Source: Streptomyces sp. M41(2017) (GTDB taxonomy: Bacteria > Actinomycetota > Actinomycetes > Streptomycetales > Streptomycetaceae). From it: DNA of 64,000 nucleotides. The translations under genes were made by a program, and so were the position numbers. The notes under the pieces are model-generated. The model saw nothing but the letters and a program-made list of their open reading frames with translations, was not told the DNA's origin and searched no databases. Location of the stretch: contig NZ_MWFK01000003.1 of assembly GCF_002078175.1 (NCBI RefSeq), positions 62,001 to 126,000 on the forward strand. The letters are read 5' to 3'. Position 1 is the first letter of the stretch; each line of letters begins with the position of its first letter. Shown piece by piece: positions 52,218-60,991 of this stretch.

Positions 52218-52420
52218 GGCTGCGCAGACCGTCTCTTGGGTGGGCCCTCTGGACAGCGTCGTTCCCGATCACGGGCGTCGCGGGCGAGGCTCTGGCGTAG
52301 CAGGCCCAAACCCCCGGCAGCCGCCGGGGGGGGGCGATGGCCGGGCCGTGCTCGGCGCCGGAACGGCTGCCGATGTGAGCCGGTACCCAAGGCTCCGAAC
52401 GTCGTCGGAGAACGTCTGAC

Positions 52421-52463
52421 GGGGCAGGGCCCGGAGCGCGCTTCGCGGTCCGGGCCCTGCCCC
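52421..52463. terminator. Bidirectional hairpin terminator
   Basis: A perfect 15-bp stem GGGGCAGGGCCCGGA with a 13-nt loop lies between convergent genes. Confidence 0.88.
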
Positions 52464-52492
52464 GTGCGGTGCCGCCGTGCGGCGGCGGTGCG

Positions 52493-52708
52493 TCAGCTCT
52501 GTGCGGTGGCGTCGTCCGCCTGCCCGGCGCCCTCGGCCGCGGCCGCCTTCTCGCGCATCTTGCGCACCAGCTCGGCCTTCTGGTCTGCGGCACCCTGGCG
52601 GTCGAGGTTGCGGTACGGCCCGTTGTTCTGTCGCTCGGCGCGGGACAGCTTCTTGCGCTGGCCACCGCCCTGACCCACGGGGTTGTTGATGTTCTTGCTG
52701 ACGGTCAT
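52493..52708 (-). CDS. DUF6243 family protein
   Basis: This 71-residue basic, low-complexity protein beginning MTVSKNINNPVGQGGGQRKK has a helical C-terminal part (AELVRKMREKAAAAEGAG). It matches the DUF6243 type of small Streptomyces proteins. Function is unknown. A GGAG lies 6 nt before the ATG. Confidence 0.78.
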   Translation of the reverse strand: MTVSKNINNPVGQGGGQRKKLSRAERQNNGPYRNLDRQGAADQKAELVRKMREKAAAAEGAGQADDATAQS

Positions 52709-53308
52709 GGGTTCTCCGGGTCATGAGGTGAAGTGATCTACGGATTCATCGGTGGGGACGGGCGGCGCCGTCGAAGGACGTCAGCGGGGGCCCCACGCCC
52801 TCACTCGTAAATCGCCGTCTGGAAGAACATGACAAAGACGTTACCCGGTTCCTTCACCCCCACAGACCACATTCCGCCCGCCTCGGCGTCTGCCGGGCAT
52901 CTGCCGGCTCGCACACGCCTGCCTGAGGCATCCGCGCCCATGCCGACACGGAGGGGGCACGGCCCGGCACCCCGCGTCACTCGTACGGCGCCGTCGGGGT
53001 CGGGCTGTCGGATCGCCGCGGGCGCCACCTCCGGGCCCGGCTCCCGCGTTTCCGGACGGAGCCTGCCCCGCAGGGGGCGTCCGGCTGTCGCTGGCGGAGC
53101 ACGACGGGACGGGAGATGTTGGGGGGTGGCGCTTTAGCCCGGTTCATGAGCGTTTTACGACGTCGATCGCGGGTTACTCGTGCCTCGCTGTCGGATTAGG
53201 GGCGGCAGGTGCCCGGCTGCGGCCGGGAACGTGCAGTCCCGGCCGTGATGCACGGCCGAGGTCAGTGTTCCGTGTACCCGCTCGCATCATCGAAGGGGAA
53301 GATCGAGA
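52709..53308. other. 600-bp region upstream of the catalase gene, no supported gene
   Basis: A frame at 52829-53137 (102 codons, GGAAG upstream, one TTA codon) has poor codon bias and no family. A minus-strand segment reading NVFVMFFQTAIYE ends at about 52801 but lacks a gene. The catalase promoter should lie near 53100-53300. No classical Fur/CatR dyad was recognised. Confidence 0.45.
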
Positions 53309-54832
53309 ATGACCGACACCACACCCAAACCGACCACCACCGACGCAGGCATCCCGGTGGAGAGCGACGAACACTCGCTCACCGTCGGCCCGGGCGGACC
53401 CATTCTGCTGCAGGACTCGTACCTCATCGAGCAGATGGCCCAGTTCAATCGCGAGCGCATCCCCGAGCGTCAGCCGCACGCCAAGGGCAGCGGCGCGTTC
53501 GGTCGTTTCGAAGTCACCGCGGATGTGAGCGCCTACACCAAGGCGGCGGTCTTCCAGCCCGGCACCACCACCGAGCTCGTCACCCGGTTCTCCACCGTCG
53601 CCGGCGAGCGCGGAAGCCCGGACACCTGGCGCGACCCTCGCGGCTTCGCGGTGAAGTTCTACACCAGCGAGGGCAATTACGACATGGTGGGCAACAACAC
53701 CCCCGTGTTCTTCGTGAAGGACCCGATGAAGTTCCAGCACTTCATCCGGTCGCAGAAGCGCCGCGCGGACAACAACCTGCGTGATCACGACATGCAGTGG
53801 GACTTCTGGACCCTCTCCCCCGAGTCCGCCCACCAGGTCACCTGGCTGATGGGCGACCGCGGCATCCCGCGCAGCTGGCGGCACATGAACGGCTACACGT
53901 CGCACACCTACATGTGGATCAACGCGCAGGGCGAACGCTTCTGGGTGAAGTACCACTTCAAGACCGACCAGGGCATCGAGACGTTCACCCAGCACGAGGG
54001 TGACCAGATGGCGGCGGCGGACACCGACTACCACACCCGGGACCTCTTCGAGCACATTCGCGACGGCGAGTATCCGAGCTGGACCCTGTACGTGCAGGTC
54101 ATGCCGTACGAGGAAGCGGTCGACTACCGCTTCAACCCCTTCGACCTGACCAAGGTGTGGCCGCACGGCGACTACCCCCTGATCGAGGTCGGGCGGATGA
54201 CCCTGGACCGCAACCCCACGGACAACCACGCGGAGATCGAACAGGCCGCCTTCCAGCCGAACAACCTCGTCCCGGGCATCGGCCCGAGCCCCGACCGCAT
54301 GCTCCTGGCCCGACTGTTCTCGTACGCGGACGCGCACCGCTACCGGATCGGAGCCAACTACCAGCAGCTGCCGGTCAACGCTCCCGTCAACCCGGTGCAC
54401 ACGTACTCCAAGGACGGGGCGATGGCGTACCGCAAGACCAGCGACCCGGTCTACGCGCCGAACTCGAAGGGTGGCCCTGCCGCCGACACCGCCCGGTTCG
54501 GCACTCCCCCGAGCTGGCACGCCGACGGGGACATCACACGCGCCGCGTACGTCTCGCATGCCGAGGACGACGACTGGGGCCAGGCCGGCACCATGGTGCG
54601 CGAGGTCCTGGACGACGCGGCGAGGGACCGGCTCGTGGACAACGTGGTGGGCCACCTGCTCAACGGCGTCACCGAGCCGGTGTTGCAGCGCGCGTTTGAG
54701 TACTGGTCGAACATCGACAAGTCGATCGGTGAACGCATCCAGCAGGGGGTGCGTGCCAAGGCCGACGAGAAGGACCCCAAGGCCTCCGAGCAGGGCAATC
54801 CCGCGCGTCAAAGCATGCAGCACAAGGCCTGA
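53309..54832 (+). CDS. katA: Catalase (monofunctional, haem)
   Basis: This 507-residue catalase has the catalytic His in ERQPHAKGSGAFGRFEVT (about 57), an active-site Asn in MVGNNTPVFFVKDP (about 129), and the haem-ligand Tyr in RLFSYADAHRYRIG. It breaks H2O2 into water and oxygen in the cytoplasm. Length and motifs fit small-subunit catalases. It is monocistronic with a strong terminator. The katA symbol follows the common naming for such genes; the exact orthologue is not proven. Confidence 0.92.
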   Translation: MTDTTPKPTTTDAGIPVESDEHSLTVGPGGPILLQDSYLIEQMAQFNRERIPERQPHAKGSGAFGRFEVTADVSAYTKAAVFQPGTTTELVTRFSTVAGERGSPDTWRDPRGFAVKFYTSEGNYDMVGNNTPVFFVKDPMKFQHFIRSQKRRADNNLRDHDMQWDFWTLSPESAHQVTWLMGDRGIPRSWRHMNGYTSHTYMWINAQGERFWVKYHFKTDQGIETFTQHEGDQMAAADTDYHTRDLFEHIRDGEYPSWTLYVQVMPYEEAVDYRFNPFDLTKVWPHGDYPLIEVGRMTLDRNPTDNHAEIEQAAFQPNNLVPGIGPSPDRMLLARLFSYADAHRYRIGANYQQLPVNAPVNPVHTYSKDGAMAYRKTSDPVYAPNSKGGPAADTARFGTPPSWHADGDITRAAYVSHAEDDDWGQAGTMVREVLDDAARDRLVDNVVGHLLNGVTEPVLQRAFEYWSNIDKSIGERIQQGVRAKADEKDPKASEQGNPARQSMQHKA

Positions 54833-54890
54833 CCGGTCTTCCGAAGGCGTGGTCCGGGGGCGCGTGGTCCGGAACCGGTCCCGCCTTCCA

Positions 54891-54932
54891 CGCTGTTGCT
54901 GCCGGCCCGTCTCGTGGCCGGCAGCGACAGCG
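54891..54932. terminator. Hairpin terminator after catalase
   Basis: A 17-bp stem (one G-U pair, core GCTGCCGGCC) with an 8-nt loop lies 58 bp after the catalase stop. Confidence 0.85.
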
Positions 54933-54979
54933 TGTGCATGGTGAGCGTTCCCAGGCCTCTGCGTCGGCCTGATGCCCGG

Positions 54980-55375
54980 TCAGACGGAGGCGAAGGTCTC
55001 CGCCGGGACGTCGTCGAGAACGAATCCGTTGTCGAGCCGGACGCGGACCGTGACACGGAGCATCTGTCGTTGGTAGGCGTCCCAGTGCTCTTCCAAGGAC
55101 GCGACCTGCTCATCCAGTTGCGTCCTGCTCGCCGACGGCATCTGGTGGCCGAAGTCTTCGAGGAGGGCCTTGAGACGCAGGTACTCACGCGCTTCGTGGC
55201 TCTGCTCCGGGTGGTGTTCGTCCACTCGCTCGACGGTGCCCTCGATGCCTGCCGCCAGCGCGAGTGAGGCGGTGAAGGCATCGGGCTCGTCCGAGGGCCC
55301 GCTGGCGGGGATCACCGACCCGGCCAGGCGGAGATCCGCCACCAGTCGTACGCGTTGGCCGGCGTTCAGCGTCAT
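54980..55375 (-). CDS. Hypothetical protein with a coiled helical centre
   Basis: This 131-residue protein begins with a beta-rich segment (TLNAGQRVRLVADLRLAG), has a charged helical centre (SHEAREYLRLKALLEDFGHQ), and ends in a second beta-rich segment. No family is recognised. The ATG at 55375 follows GAAGGATC. It converges on the catalase gene. Confidence 0.6.
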   Translation of the reverse strand: MTLNAGQRVRLVADLRLAGSVIPASGPSDEPDAFTASLALAAGIEGTVERVDEHHPEQSHEAREYLRLKALLEDFGHQMPSASRTQLDEQVASLEEHWDAYQRQMLRVTVRVRLDNGFVLDDVPAETFASV

Positions 55376-55481
55376 CGATCCTTCGTCTTCCTCGTCGGTC
55401 ACCGGTGATCCGGTACACGGGGGCGTGAGCCAGCCTACGCAGCCGCTCGTGGCCAGGAGCACGCCCGGGCCGGCGACGCCG

Positions 55482-56567
55482 TCAGCGCAGAACGGCCGCC
55501 AGCAGGTCGCCACCCAGTGCCGTCAGGTCGGGTAGGTTGAGAGTGTGGTGGACGTAGCGGCCGTGCCGGCGGGCGGTGAGGAGTCCCGCGCGGCGCATGA
55601 CGGCGAGGTGGCGGGAGACTTCGGGCGACGTCAGGTCCCAGGCGTCGGCGAGCTCGCCGGTGGTGTGGGGGCCGCGGGCCAGGGTGCGCAGGAGTCGTAG
55701 CCGCACGGGGTGGGCGAGTGCCTCCAACCGCAGGGTCACCGTCTCCAGTGCGACGGGCTCGGACGGGGTCTGCTCGGCCACCGGATACTGCAGGACCGGC
55801 TGCCATCCGCGGGCGTAGACCGCCACCAGGTGCGGGCGGCCGAAGACACTGGGGATGAACGTGACGCCGCCGCCGTGGGCCGTGGTCGCCGCGTCCTGGA
55901 GTTTGTCCACGACGATGGCGCCGTCGTCCGGTGCCAGGGAGACGGCGCCGGAGACCGATGCGAGTGCCGGTCCGATGCCCTGGCGCTTCAGCAGGTCGTT
56001 CTTCAGACGCAGGTCGTTGGCGAGTTGCACGGCGACGTCCGCCCAGGCGGCGTCGAAGAACGCCTCAGCGCACTGTTCGAGGGTGTGCCGCACCCGCGCC
56101 CGCACGGCGGCGGGGTCGTCGAGCAGCCGCTCGGCGAAGGCCTCCTGTGTCGCGCCGCGGGCCTGGGCCCGGTCCAGGACCCGTTCGCGCGCGTCGGCGT
56201 CGGTGAGTGGCGACGGTGTGGCGTAGCGACCCCGGTTGCTGCCGCAGGAACTGACGAGCGCCGCCCTCACGTACGTCTCGTCGTCGATCTCGTCCACGTC
56301 GTCCAGCTCCTCGGCAAGCGTCTGCCGGGGCCGGGCGGGGACGAGGAAGTCGGCTCGTGCGGAACGCCAGAGGAACTCCGCCTCCCGTAGTCGCTCGGCC
56401 AGCTCCGGCCGCAGCCCGGCCCACACCTCGGCGGCCCAGCCGGCCCGCTGCGGATGGTGCTCGGGCTCGGCCAGCACGTGCAGCATCGCGGTCAGCTCGG
56501 CCAGCGGGGAGGCCGCGAAGCGCAGTCGCTCAGGAGGCAGGCCACCGGTGTCGATCCTCAGCGTCAT
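55482..56567 (-). CDS. ArsR-type regulator with DUF5937 N-terminal domain
   Basis: This 361-residue protein has a large N-terminal DUF5937-like domain (about 1-265) and a C-terminal ArsR winged helix (ALAHPVRLRLLRTLARGPHT, then LTSPEVSRHLAVMRRAGLL). ArsR proteins repress genes until a ligand binds; here the large N-terminal domain probably senses a small molecule. It diverges from an MFS transporter over a perfect 29-bp palindrome, so it likely represses that efflux pump and itself. Confidence 0.85.
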   Translation of the reverse strand: MTLRIDTGGLPPERLRFAASPLAELTAMLHVLAEPEHHPQRAGWAAEVWAGLRPELAERLREAEFLWRSARADFLVPARPRQTLAEELDDVDEIDDETYVRAALVSSCGSNRGRYATPSPLTDADARERVLDRAQARGATQEAFAERLLDDPAAVRARVRHTLEQCAEAFFDAAWADVAVQLANDLRLKNDLLKRQGIGPALASVSGAVSLAPDDGAIVVDKLQDAATTAHGGGVTFIPSVFGRPHLVAVYARGWQPVLQYPVAEQTPSEPVALETVTLRLEALAHPVRLRLLRTLARGPHTTGELADAWDLTSPEVSRHLAVMRRAGLLTARRHGRYVHHTLNLPDLTALGGDLLAAVLR

Positions 56568-56602
56568 CCCGTCATCATCACCGAGTCGGCACGCAAGGGC
56601 GG

Positions 56603-56631
56603 CGTCGGTTGACGATGTCCGTCAACCGACG
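56603..56631. promoter_or_regulatory. Perfect palindromic operator between the ArsR and MFS genes
   Basis: CGTCGGTTGACG-N5-CGTCAACCGACG is a perfect 12-bp inverted repeat. Both arms contain TTGACG, which could act as a -35 in either direction. It lies 35 bp from each start, the usual place for an ArsR operator. Confidence 0.82.
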
Positions 56632-56666
56632 TGGCGGCTGTGGGGCCCGAACCCACCGTTGACGCC

Positions 56667-58070
56667 ATGGCAACCACCCTGAACATCCGGTCCCGCGGCC
56701 TGATCCGCGCCTTCGGAGGCCCCCGCTACGCCGTCGCCCTGGCGGTGGACGCGCTGGGCACCGGCCTGCTGCGGCCCTTTCTGCTCCTCTACGGAGTGAT
56801 GGTGCTGAGCCTGTCCGCACCGGCGGCCGGCATCGCCATGACGGGCGGCGTCGTCGTGGGTCTGATGTGCATGCCCGCGGTGGGCCGGTGGCTGGACCGG
56901 GGTGCGCGCAGCACGGTCGTGGCAGCGTCGATGCTCGTACGGGTCCTGGGCGTGGGCCTGCTCCTGGCCACTCCGTCGGGACACGTCTGGCTGTTCTCGA
57001 CGGCGGCGCTCTTCCTCGGCATCGGCAACCAGGCCTGGCCGGCCGCCCACGCCGCCCTCGTGGCCACGGTCACCGACGGCAGGGAACGCGACACCGCTCT
57101 CGCGGCGGGCCGTTCCCTGCGCAACGCCGGTATGGGGGCGGGCGCGCTGCTGGCCACCGCGTGCCTGGCCGGAGGGGCCGACGCGTTGCGGGTACTGGCC
57201 GTGGGCACCGGGCTCGCCTATCTCACGGCCGCGGTACTCGCGTGGTCGGTCCACCTGCGCGCACACCCGGCCGCCGCTCCGGCCGAGGCAAGCGGCGATG
57301 CACCCGCGCCACGGATGCGCGTGCTCCTGGCCGCCAACGTGATCTACGTCTTCTGCCTCAACGTCCCCGAGATCGCGCTTCCCTTGGTGCTGGTCACGCA
57401 GTTGCAGGCATCCCCGGTGTGGTCGGCGGTCCTTTTCGTGACGAACACCGTCCTCGTCGTCGCCCTGCAGGTGCCCGTCACCGTCCTGCTGGCCCGCTTC
57501 CCCCGGCGGATCGTGCTGGCGTTCGCCGGCGTGGTGCTCGCCGTGTCCTACCTCGGCTTCCTCGCCGCCACCGCCCTGGGCGGCGGCTGGGGCGCTCCGG
57601 CCGTGGCCGCCGTGTCCGTGGTCTGCACGCTGGGGGAGATCATCTACGCCGGCAGTTCCACGGCGCTCGTCACGGCCCTCGCCCCGGCCCATCTGCTGGG
57701 ACGTACCCTCGCGCGTTTCCAGCTCTCCACGGGCTTCGGTCTCGCGGTGTCTCCGGCGGTCATCACCGCTCTCGCACCGCACGGGCCGGCCACTCTCTGG
57801 GGCAGTCTCGCCGCCGGTACGCTGCTGTCCGCGTCCGCCGTCGCCACCGAGAAGGATCCCGAAGGCGCCCCGGTTCGCCGTCAGCTGCCCCTGCGAGACT
57901 CGGCACCGGCTGACCCTGCGGACTCCATCAGTTCTCGGAGCCGGTTCAGGTCGCCCGTGACCATGTCGGCGTCACGCTCGAAATCGGCGTCACTCACCTG
58001 CGGCTGCCGGCGAAGAGTGAACACGACCTCGCTTCCCTCGCCGTCGCCGATCACGCGGACCGGGTTGTAG
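56667..58070 (+). CDS. MFS transporter
   Basis: This 467-residue major facilitator has about twelve membrane helices; the MFS loop-2 region reads MPAVGRWLDRGARSTVVAAS, close to the family GRxxDRxGRR motif. It is probably a drug or metabolite exporter controlled by the divergent ArsR. The ATG at 56667 lies 35 bp from the operator. The reading frame continues past the last helix for about 55 residues (SISSRSRFRSPVTMSASR) and overlaps the convergent SRPBCC gene by 190 bp, so the tail may be an accident of overlap. Confidence 0.87.
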   Translation: MATTLNIRSRGLIRAFGGPRYAVALAVDALGTGLLRPFLLLYGVMVLSLSAPAAGIAMTGGVVVGLMCMPAVGRWLDRGARSTVVAASMLVRVLGVGLLLATPSGHVWLFSTAALFLGIGNQAWPAAHAALVATVTDGRERDTALAAGRSLRNAGMGAGALLATACLAGGADALRVLAVGTGLAYLTAAVLAWSVHLRAHPAAAPAEASGDAPAPRMRVLLAANVIYVFCLNVPEIALPLVLVTQLQASPVWSAVLFVTNTVLVVALQVPVTVLLARFPRRIVLAFAGVVLAVSYLGFLAATALGGGWGAPAVAAVSVVCTLGEIIYAGSSTALVTALAPAHLLGRTLARFQLSTGFGLAVSPAVITALAPHGPATLWGSLAAGTLLSASAVATEKDPEGAPVRRQLPLRDSAPADPADSISSRSRFRSPVTMSASRSKSASLTCGCRRRVNTTSLPSPSPITRTGL

Positions 58071-58324
58071 ACGGTCTCCCCGGAGGGAAGCGTGACGTGG
58101 TGGTCGATCACACCCAGCTCGTTGCGGGGCACGAAGGTCACCACGACCCTTCCCATCGGGGAGGATTCCGCGACCCACTGCCCATCGATCCTCTTGATGG
58201 AGCCCCCCAGTCCGAGGGCCCACGCGGGGAGGTTCTCCGGGTCCGCCGCGTAGGCGTAGACCTCGTCGGCCGTGCGGTCGACATGGACACTGAGATGGCG
58301 TGATTCTCTGTCGGCGCTGTTCAT
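57881..58324 (-). CDS. SRPBCC family (polyketide cyclase/AHSA1-like) protein
   Basis: This 147-residue hydrophobic-pocket protein has HLSVHVDRTADEVYAYAADP, the common N-terminus of SRPBCC proteins, and YNPVRVIGDGEGSEVVFTL. Members bind lipids or polyketides or act as sensors. The ATG at 58324 has TACCCT 7 nt upstream and no Shine-Dalgarno sequence, so the transcript may be leaderless. The 3' 190 bp overlap the end of the MFS gene on the other strand. Confidence 0.85.
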   Translation of the reverse strand: MNSADRESRHLSVHVDRTADEVYAYAADPENLPAWALGLGGSIKRIDGQWVAESSPMGRVVVTFVPRNELGVIDHHVTLPSGETVYNPVRVIGDGEGSEVVFTLRRQPQVSDADFERDADMVTGDLNRLRELMESAGSAGAESRRGS

Positions 58325-58542
58325 GATGGCGAGGGTAGTAGGCCGGCGTGGCCGCCTTCTTGAACGAATCGGACGTGGCTGATCGGCCCGCCGGTCCCGG
58401 GTGGGCCGGTCACCGGCCCCGCACACACCGCACACCCCGCCCGTGCCGGCGCACCGGCGCGGAGCGGCGAGCACGTCGAGGAACCCTCCTTGCTCGTGCC
58501 CGGCCCGAAGCGCTCGCGCCGTCCGAAGCGGTCGGGTCGGCC

Positions 58543-58578
58543 CCGGCCCTGCTGCGGCGGTCGCCGCCGCAGGGCCGG
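58543..58578. other. Long hairpin in a divergent intergenic region
   Basis: A 17-bp stem with one mismatch and a 2-nt centre (outer CCGGCCCTGC) lies between the starts of the SRPBCC gene (-) and the IPT gene (+), so it is not at the end of either gene. The 58325-58884 gap has no gene; a TTGACA at 58628 could be a -35 for the IPT gene, with a long leader. Confidence 0.7.
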
Positions 58579-58884
58579 GCACTCCCTGAAACGCGCCGCC
58601 GCATGCCATACACGCTCCACCAAACGGTTGACACGCAGTCAATCTCCTGGGCGTGCAATCACCCTGATGGGTTAATCAAGGTGTCTGCAACAACGGGCGC
58701 TGATCCATCGAGTCGCCGCAGGCAGGCCGCCCTCCCGGGACTGAACCCGTCCCGTCCGGACGGGCCTCCGCTCATCCCCGTACGGCAGCCACCGCACGTG
58801 GTGGCCGGGCCGGTTCGGGACGCCCGTGGATCGGGACTCCCAGTCGCTGCTCGGAGAAGACTTCCGAGTGAGGAGGAACCCCTC

Positions 58885-59628
58885 ATGCCCATCAGTCCCA
58901 ACCAAGGCCCCACCAGTGGCGGAACAACCGTCACCATCACCGGCGTGAACCTGGCCAATGCCACCGCCGTCCACTTCGGCTCCCGGACGGCCACGATCAC
59001 CGCGAACACCCCGACCTCGATCACCGTGGTCGACCCCGCGGGTTGCGGCGTCGTCGACGTCGACGTGACCACCGCAGGGGGGACGAGCAACTCCCTCTCC
59101 TTCTTCTACATCAGCCCGCCGATCGCGGTGTCCCTCGCCCCTGACTCCGGTCCGACCGCGGGCGGCAACACGGTCACCGTCAACGGCTACGGTCTCTCCA
59201 CTGCCGCCGCCGTGTCCTTCGGCTCCAACAGCGCGACCCCGACGGTCGTCTCGGACAGTCAGCTGTCAGTGGTCGCTCCGGCCGGCAGCTCCGATGGCTC
59301 CGTCGACGTCACGGTCACCACCACCGGGGGCACGACCGCACCGCTCGGCTACGCCTACGTCGACGCGCCGACTCTGGCCTCGCTCACCCCCACCACGGGG
59401 TCGGCGTCCGGCGGCACCGCGGTGACCTTCAGCGGGACAGGACTGGCATCCACCACGGCCGTCACGTTCGGCGGCACCAGCGCGTCGTTCGCCGTGCTGA
59501 ACAGCACCACGCTGGTGGCCCTCGCACCACCCGGCGCCGTGGGTTCCGTCGACGTCGTCGTCACCACCGAGGGCGGCGCCGTCACCCTCACCGACGGCTT
59601 CACCTACGTGTCCGGTCCCGGCATCTGA
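58885..59628 (+). CDS. IPT/TIG repeat protein 1 (three repeats)
   Basis: This 247-residue protein consists of about three IPT/TIG immunoglobulin-like repeats, each near 80 residues and marked by GPTSGGTTVTITG, GPTAGGNTVTVNG and GSASGGTAVTFSG. There is no signal peptide, lipobox or membrane helix, unusual for a protein made only of IPT domains, which are normally extracellular. GAGGAGG precedes the ATG at 58885. It is first of three related genes. Function is unknown; adhesion or cell-surface scaffolding is a guess. Confidence 0.82.
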   Translation: MPISPNQGPTSGGTTVTITGVNLANATAVHFGSRTATITANTPTSITVVDPAGCGVVDVDVTTAGGTSNSLSFFYISPPIAVSLAPDSGPTAGGNTVTVNGYGLSTAAAVSFGSNSATPTVVSDSQLSVVAPAGSSDGSVDVTVTTTGGTTAPLGYAYVDAPTLASLTPTTGSASGGTAVTFSGTGLASTTAVTFGGTSASFAVLNSTTLVALAPPGAVGSVDVVVTTEGGAVTLTDGFTYVSGPGI

Positions 59629-59786
59629 CGAGATCTCGGACGCGCCACCGGACAGGCCCCAGGTCCGCTTCGGTCCACCGGTCCCTGTCCAGCGGAACCG
59701 GTACGGGTCGCGGGCACCGGCCCGCACCGCTTCCGTACTCCCGGCTCACGGGCCGACCAGGCCGACCACACCCCCTTGGAGTCACC

Positions 59787-60791
59787 GTGGCCCCTCCCGT
59801 CCTCACCTCGGTCGTACCCACCTCGGGTCCGGCGGCGGGCACCAACCCCGTGACCCTGAACGGAAGCCAGTTCACCGGTGCCACCGCCGTCATGTTCGGA
59901 TCCGCGGCCGCCCTGTCGTACACGGTCACCTCCCCGTCGACGATCACGGCGACGGTCCCGCCCGGAACCGGCACGGTGAATGTCACCGTGCGCACACCCG
60001 CCGGACTCAGCAACACGGTCGCCTACAGCTACGCGCCCGCCCCCTCCCTCACGACGATCGCGCCGAGCCAGGGTCCGACGTCCGGCGGGACCGGCGTGGT
60101 CCTCACGGGCACCGGCCTCACCGGAGCCACCGCCGTCACCTTCGGCAGCACCCCCGCCACCTCGTACACCGTCAACTCCGCCACCCAGATCACCGCGGTC
60201 GCCCCATCGGGCACCGGCGCGGTGGCGGTCACCGCGACCACCGTCGGCGGCACCTCGGGGCCGGTGTTCTTCTACTACCTCAACGCACCCTCGCTGCTGT
60301 CCGTCTCGCCCACCCAAGGCCCGGCCTCCGGCGGGACCAGCGTGGTCCTCACCGGCACCGGCCTCACCGGAGCCACCGCCGTCACCTTCGGCAGCACCCC
60401 CGCCACCTCCTACACCGTCAACTCCGCCACCCAGATCACCGCGATCGCCCCGCCCGGCAGCGGCTCCGTCGGGTGCACCGTCACCGGTCCCGGCGGCACC
60501 AGCAACGCCGTCGTCTACGCCTACGTGGGGGCGCCCACGCTGACCGCGCTCTCGCCCGCGCAGGGGCCGACGGGCGCCGGCGCCACCGTGACCCTGACAG
60601 GAACCGGTCTGACCACGACCTTCGCGGTCCGCTTCGGCACGACCCCGGCGGCCTTCTCCGTACTGTCGGACACGACCGCGACCGCGATCGCACCGGCGGG
60701 TCCGGCGGGCTCGGTGACGGTGAGCGTCACGACGTCGGGCGGCACCAGCAACTCGCTGACCTACCAGCGCGTCGCGCCTCCCGCGATCTAG
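59787..60791 (+). CDS. IPT/TIG repeat protein 2 (four repeats)
   Basis: This 334-residue paralogue consists of about four IPT/TIG repeats, again with no signal peptide. The second and third repeats are almost identical at the DNA level over about 122 bp. The GTG at 59787 follows TTGGAGTCACC. It lies 158 bp after the first IPT gene, in the same direction, so the two are probably cotranscribed. Confidence 0.82.
   Translation: MAPPVLTSVVPTSGPAAGTNPVTLNGSQFTGATAVMFGSAAALSYTVTSPSTITATVPPGTGTVNVTVRTPAGLSNTVAYSYAPAPSLTTIAPSQGPTSGGTGVVLTGTGLTGATAVTFGSTPATSYTVNSATQITAVAPSGTGAVAVTATTVGGTSGPVFFYYLNAPSLLSVSPTQGPASGGTSVVLTGTGLTGATAVTFGSTPATSYTVNSATQITAIAPPGSGSVGCTVTGPGGTSNAVVYAYVGAPTLTALSPAQGPTGAGATVTLTGTGLTTTFAVRFGTTPAAFSVLSDTTATAIAPAGPAGSVTVSVTTSGGTSNSLTYQRVAPPAI
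60081..60448 (+). repeat. Near-identical 122-bp direct repeat within the IPT gene
   Basis: 60081-60202 and 60327-60448 differ at about three bases. The 246-bp offset equals one IPT repeat (82 codons), consistent with recent duplication or gene conversion of a repeat unit. Confidence 0.85.
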
Positions 60792-60991
60792 CCGGTACCG
60801 CGGTATCGGCATCACGAAGCCGAGCGGGCCGCGCGCCGCCGGACCGCTCCGGCCCATTCGAGCGAGCCGACGCCCCGGGTGGGTCCACGGGCCCCGCGCC
60901 TCCCGCATCTGCCGTCGAAAGCGGCTTAAGGTCTCGCTCCGAACGGCGACGGCGAACCCCCGCCGGCCCGTCGGATCGAGGAGGCCCCTCA

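Noticed and set aside
52829..53137. 102-codon ORF with GGAAG and a TTA codon
   Set aside because: Composition is unlike a Streptomyces gene and no family is recognised.
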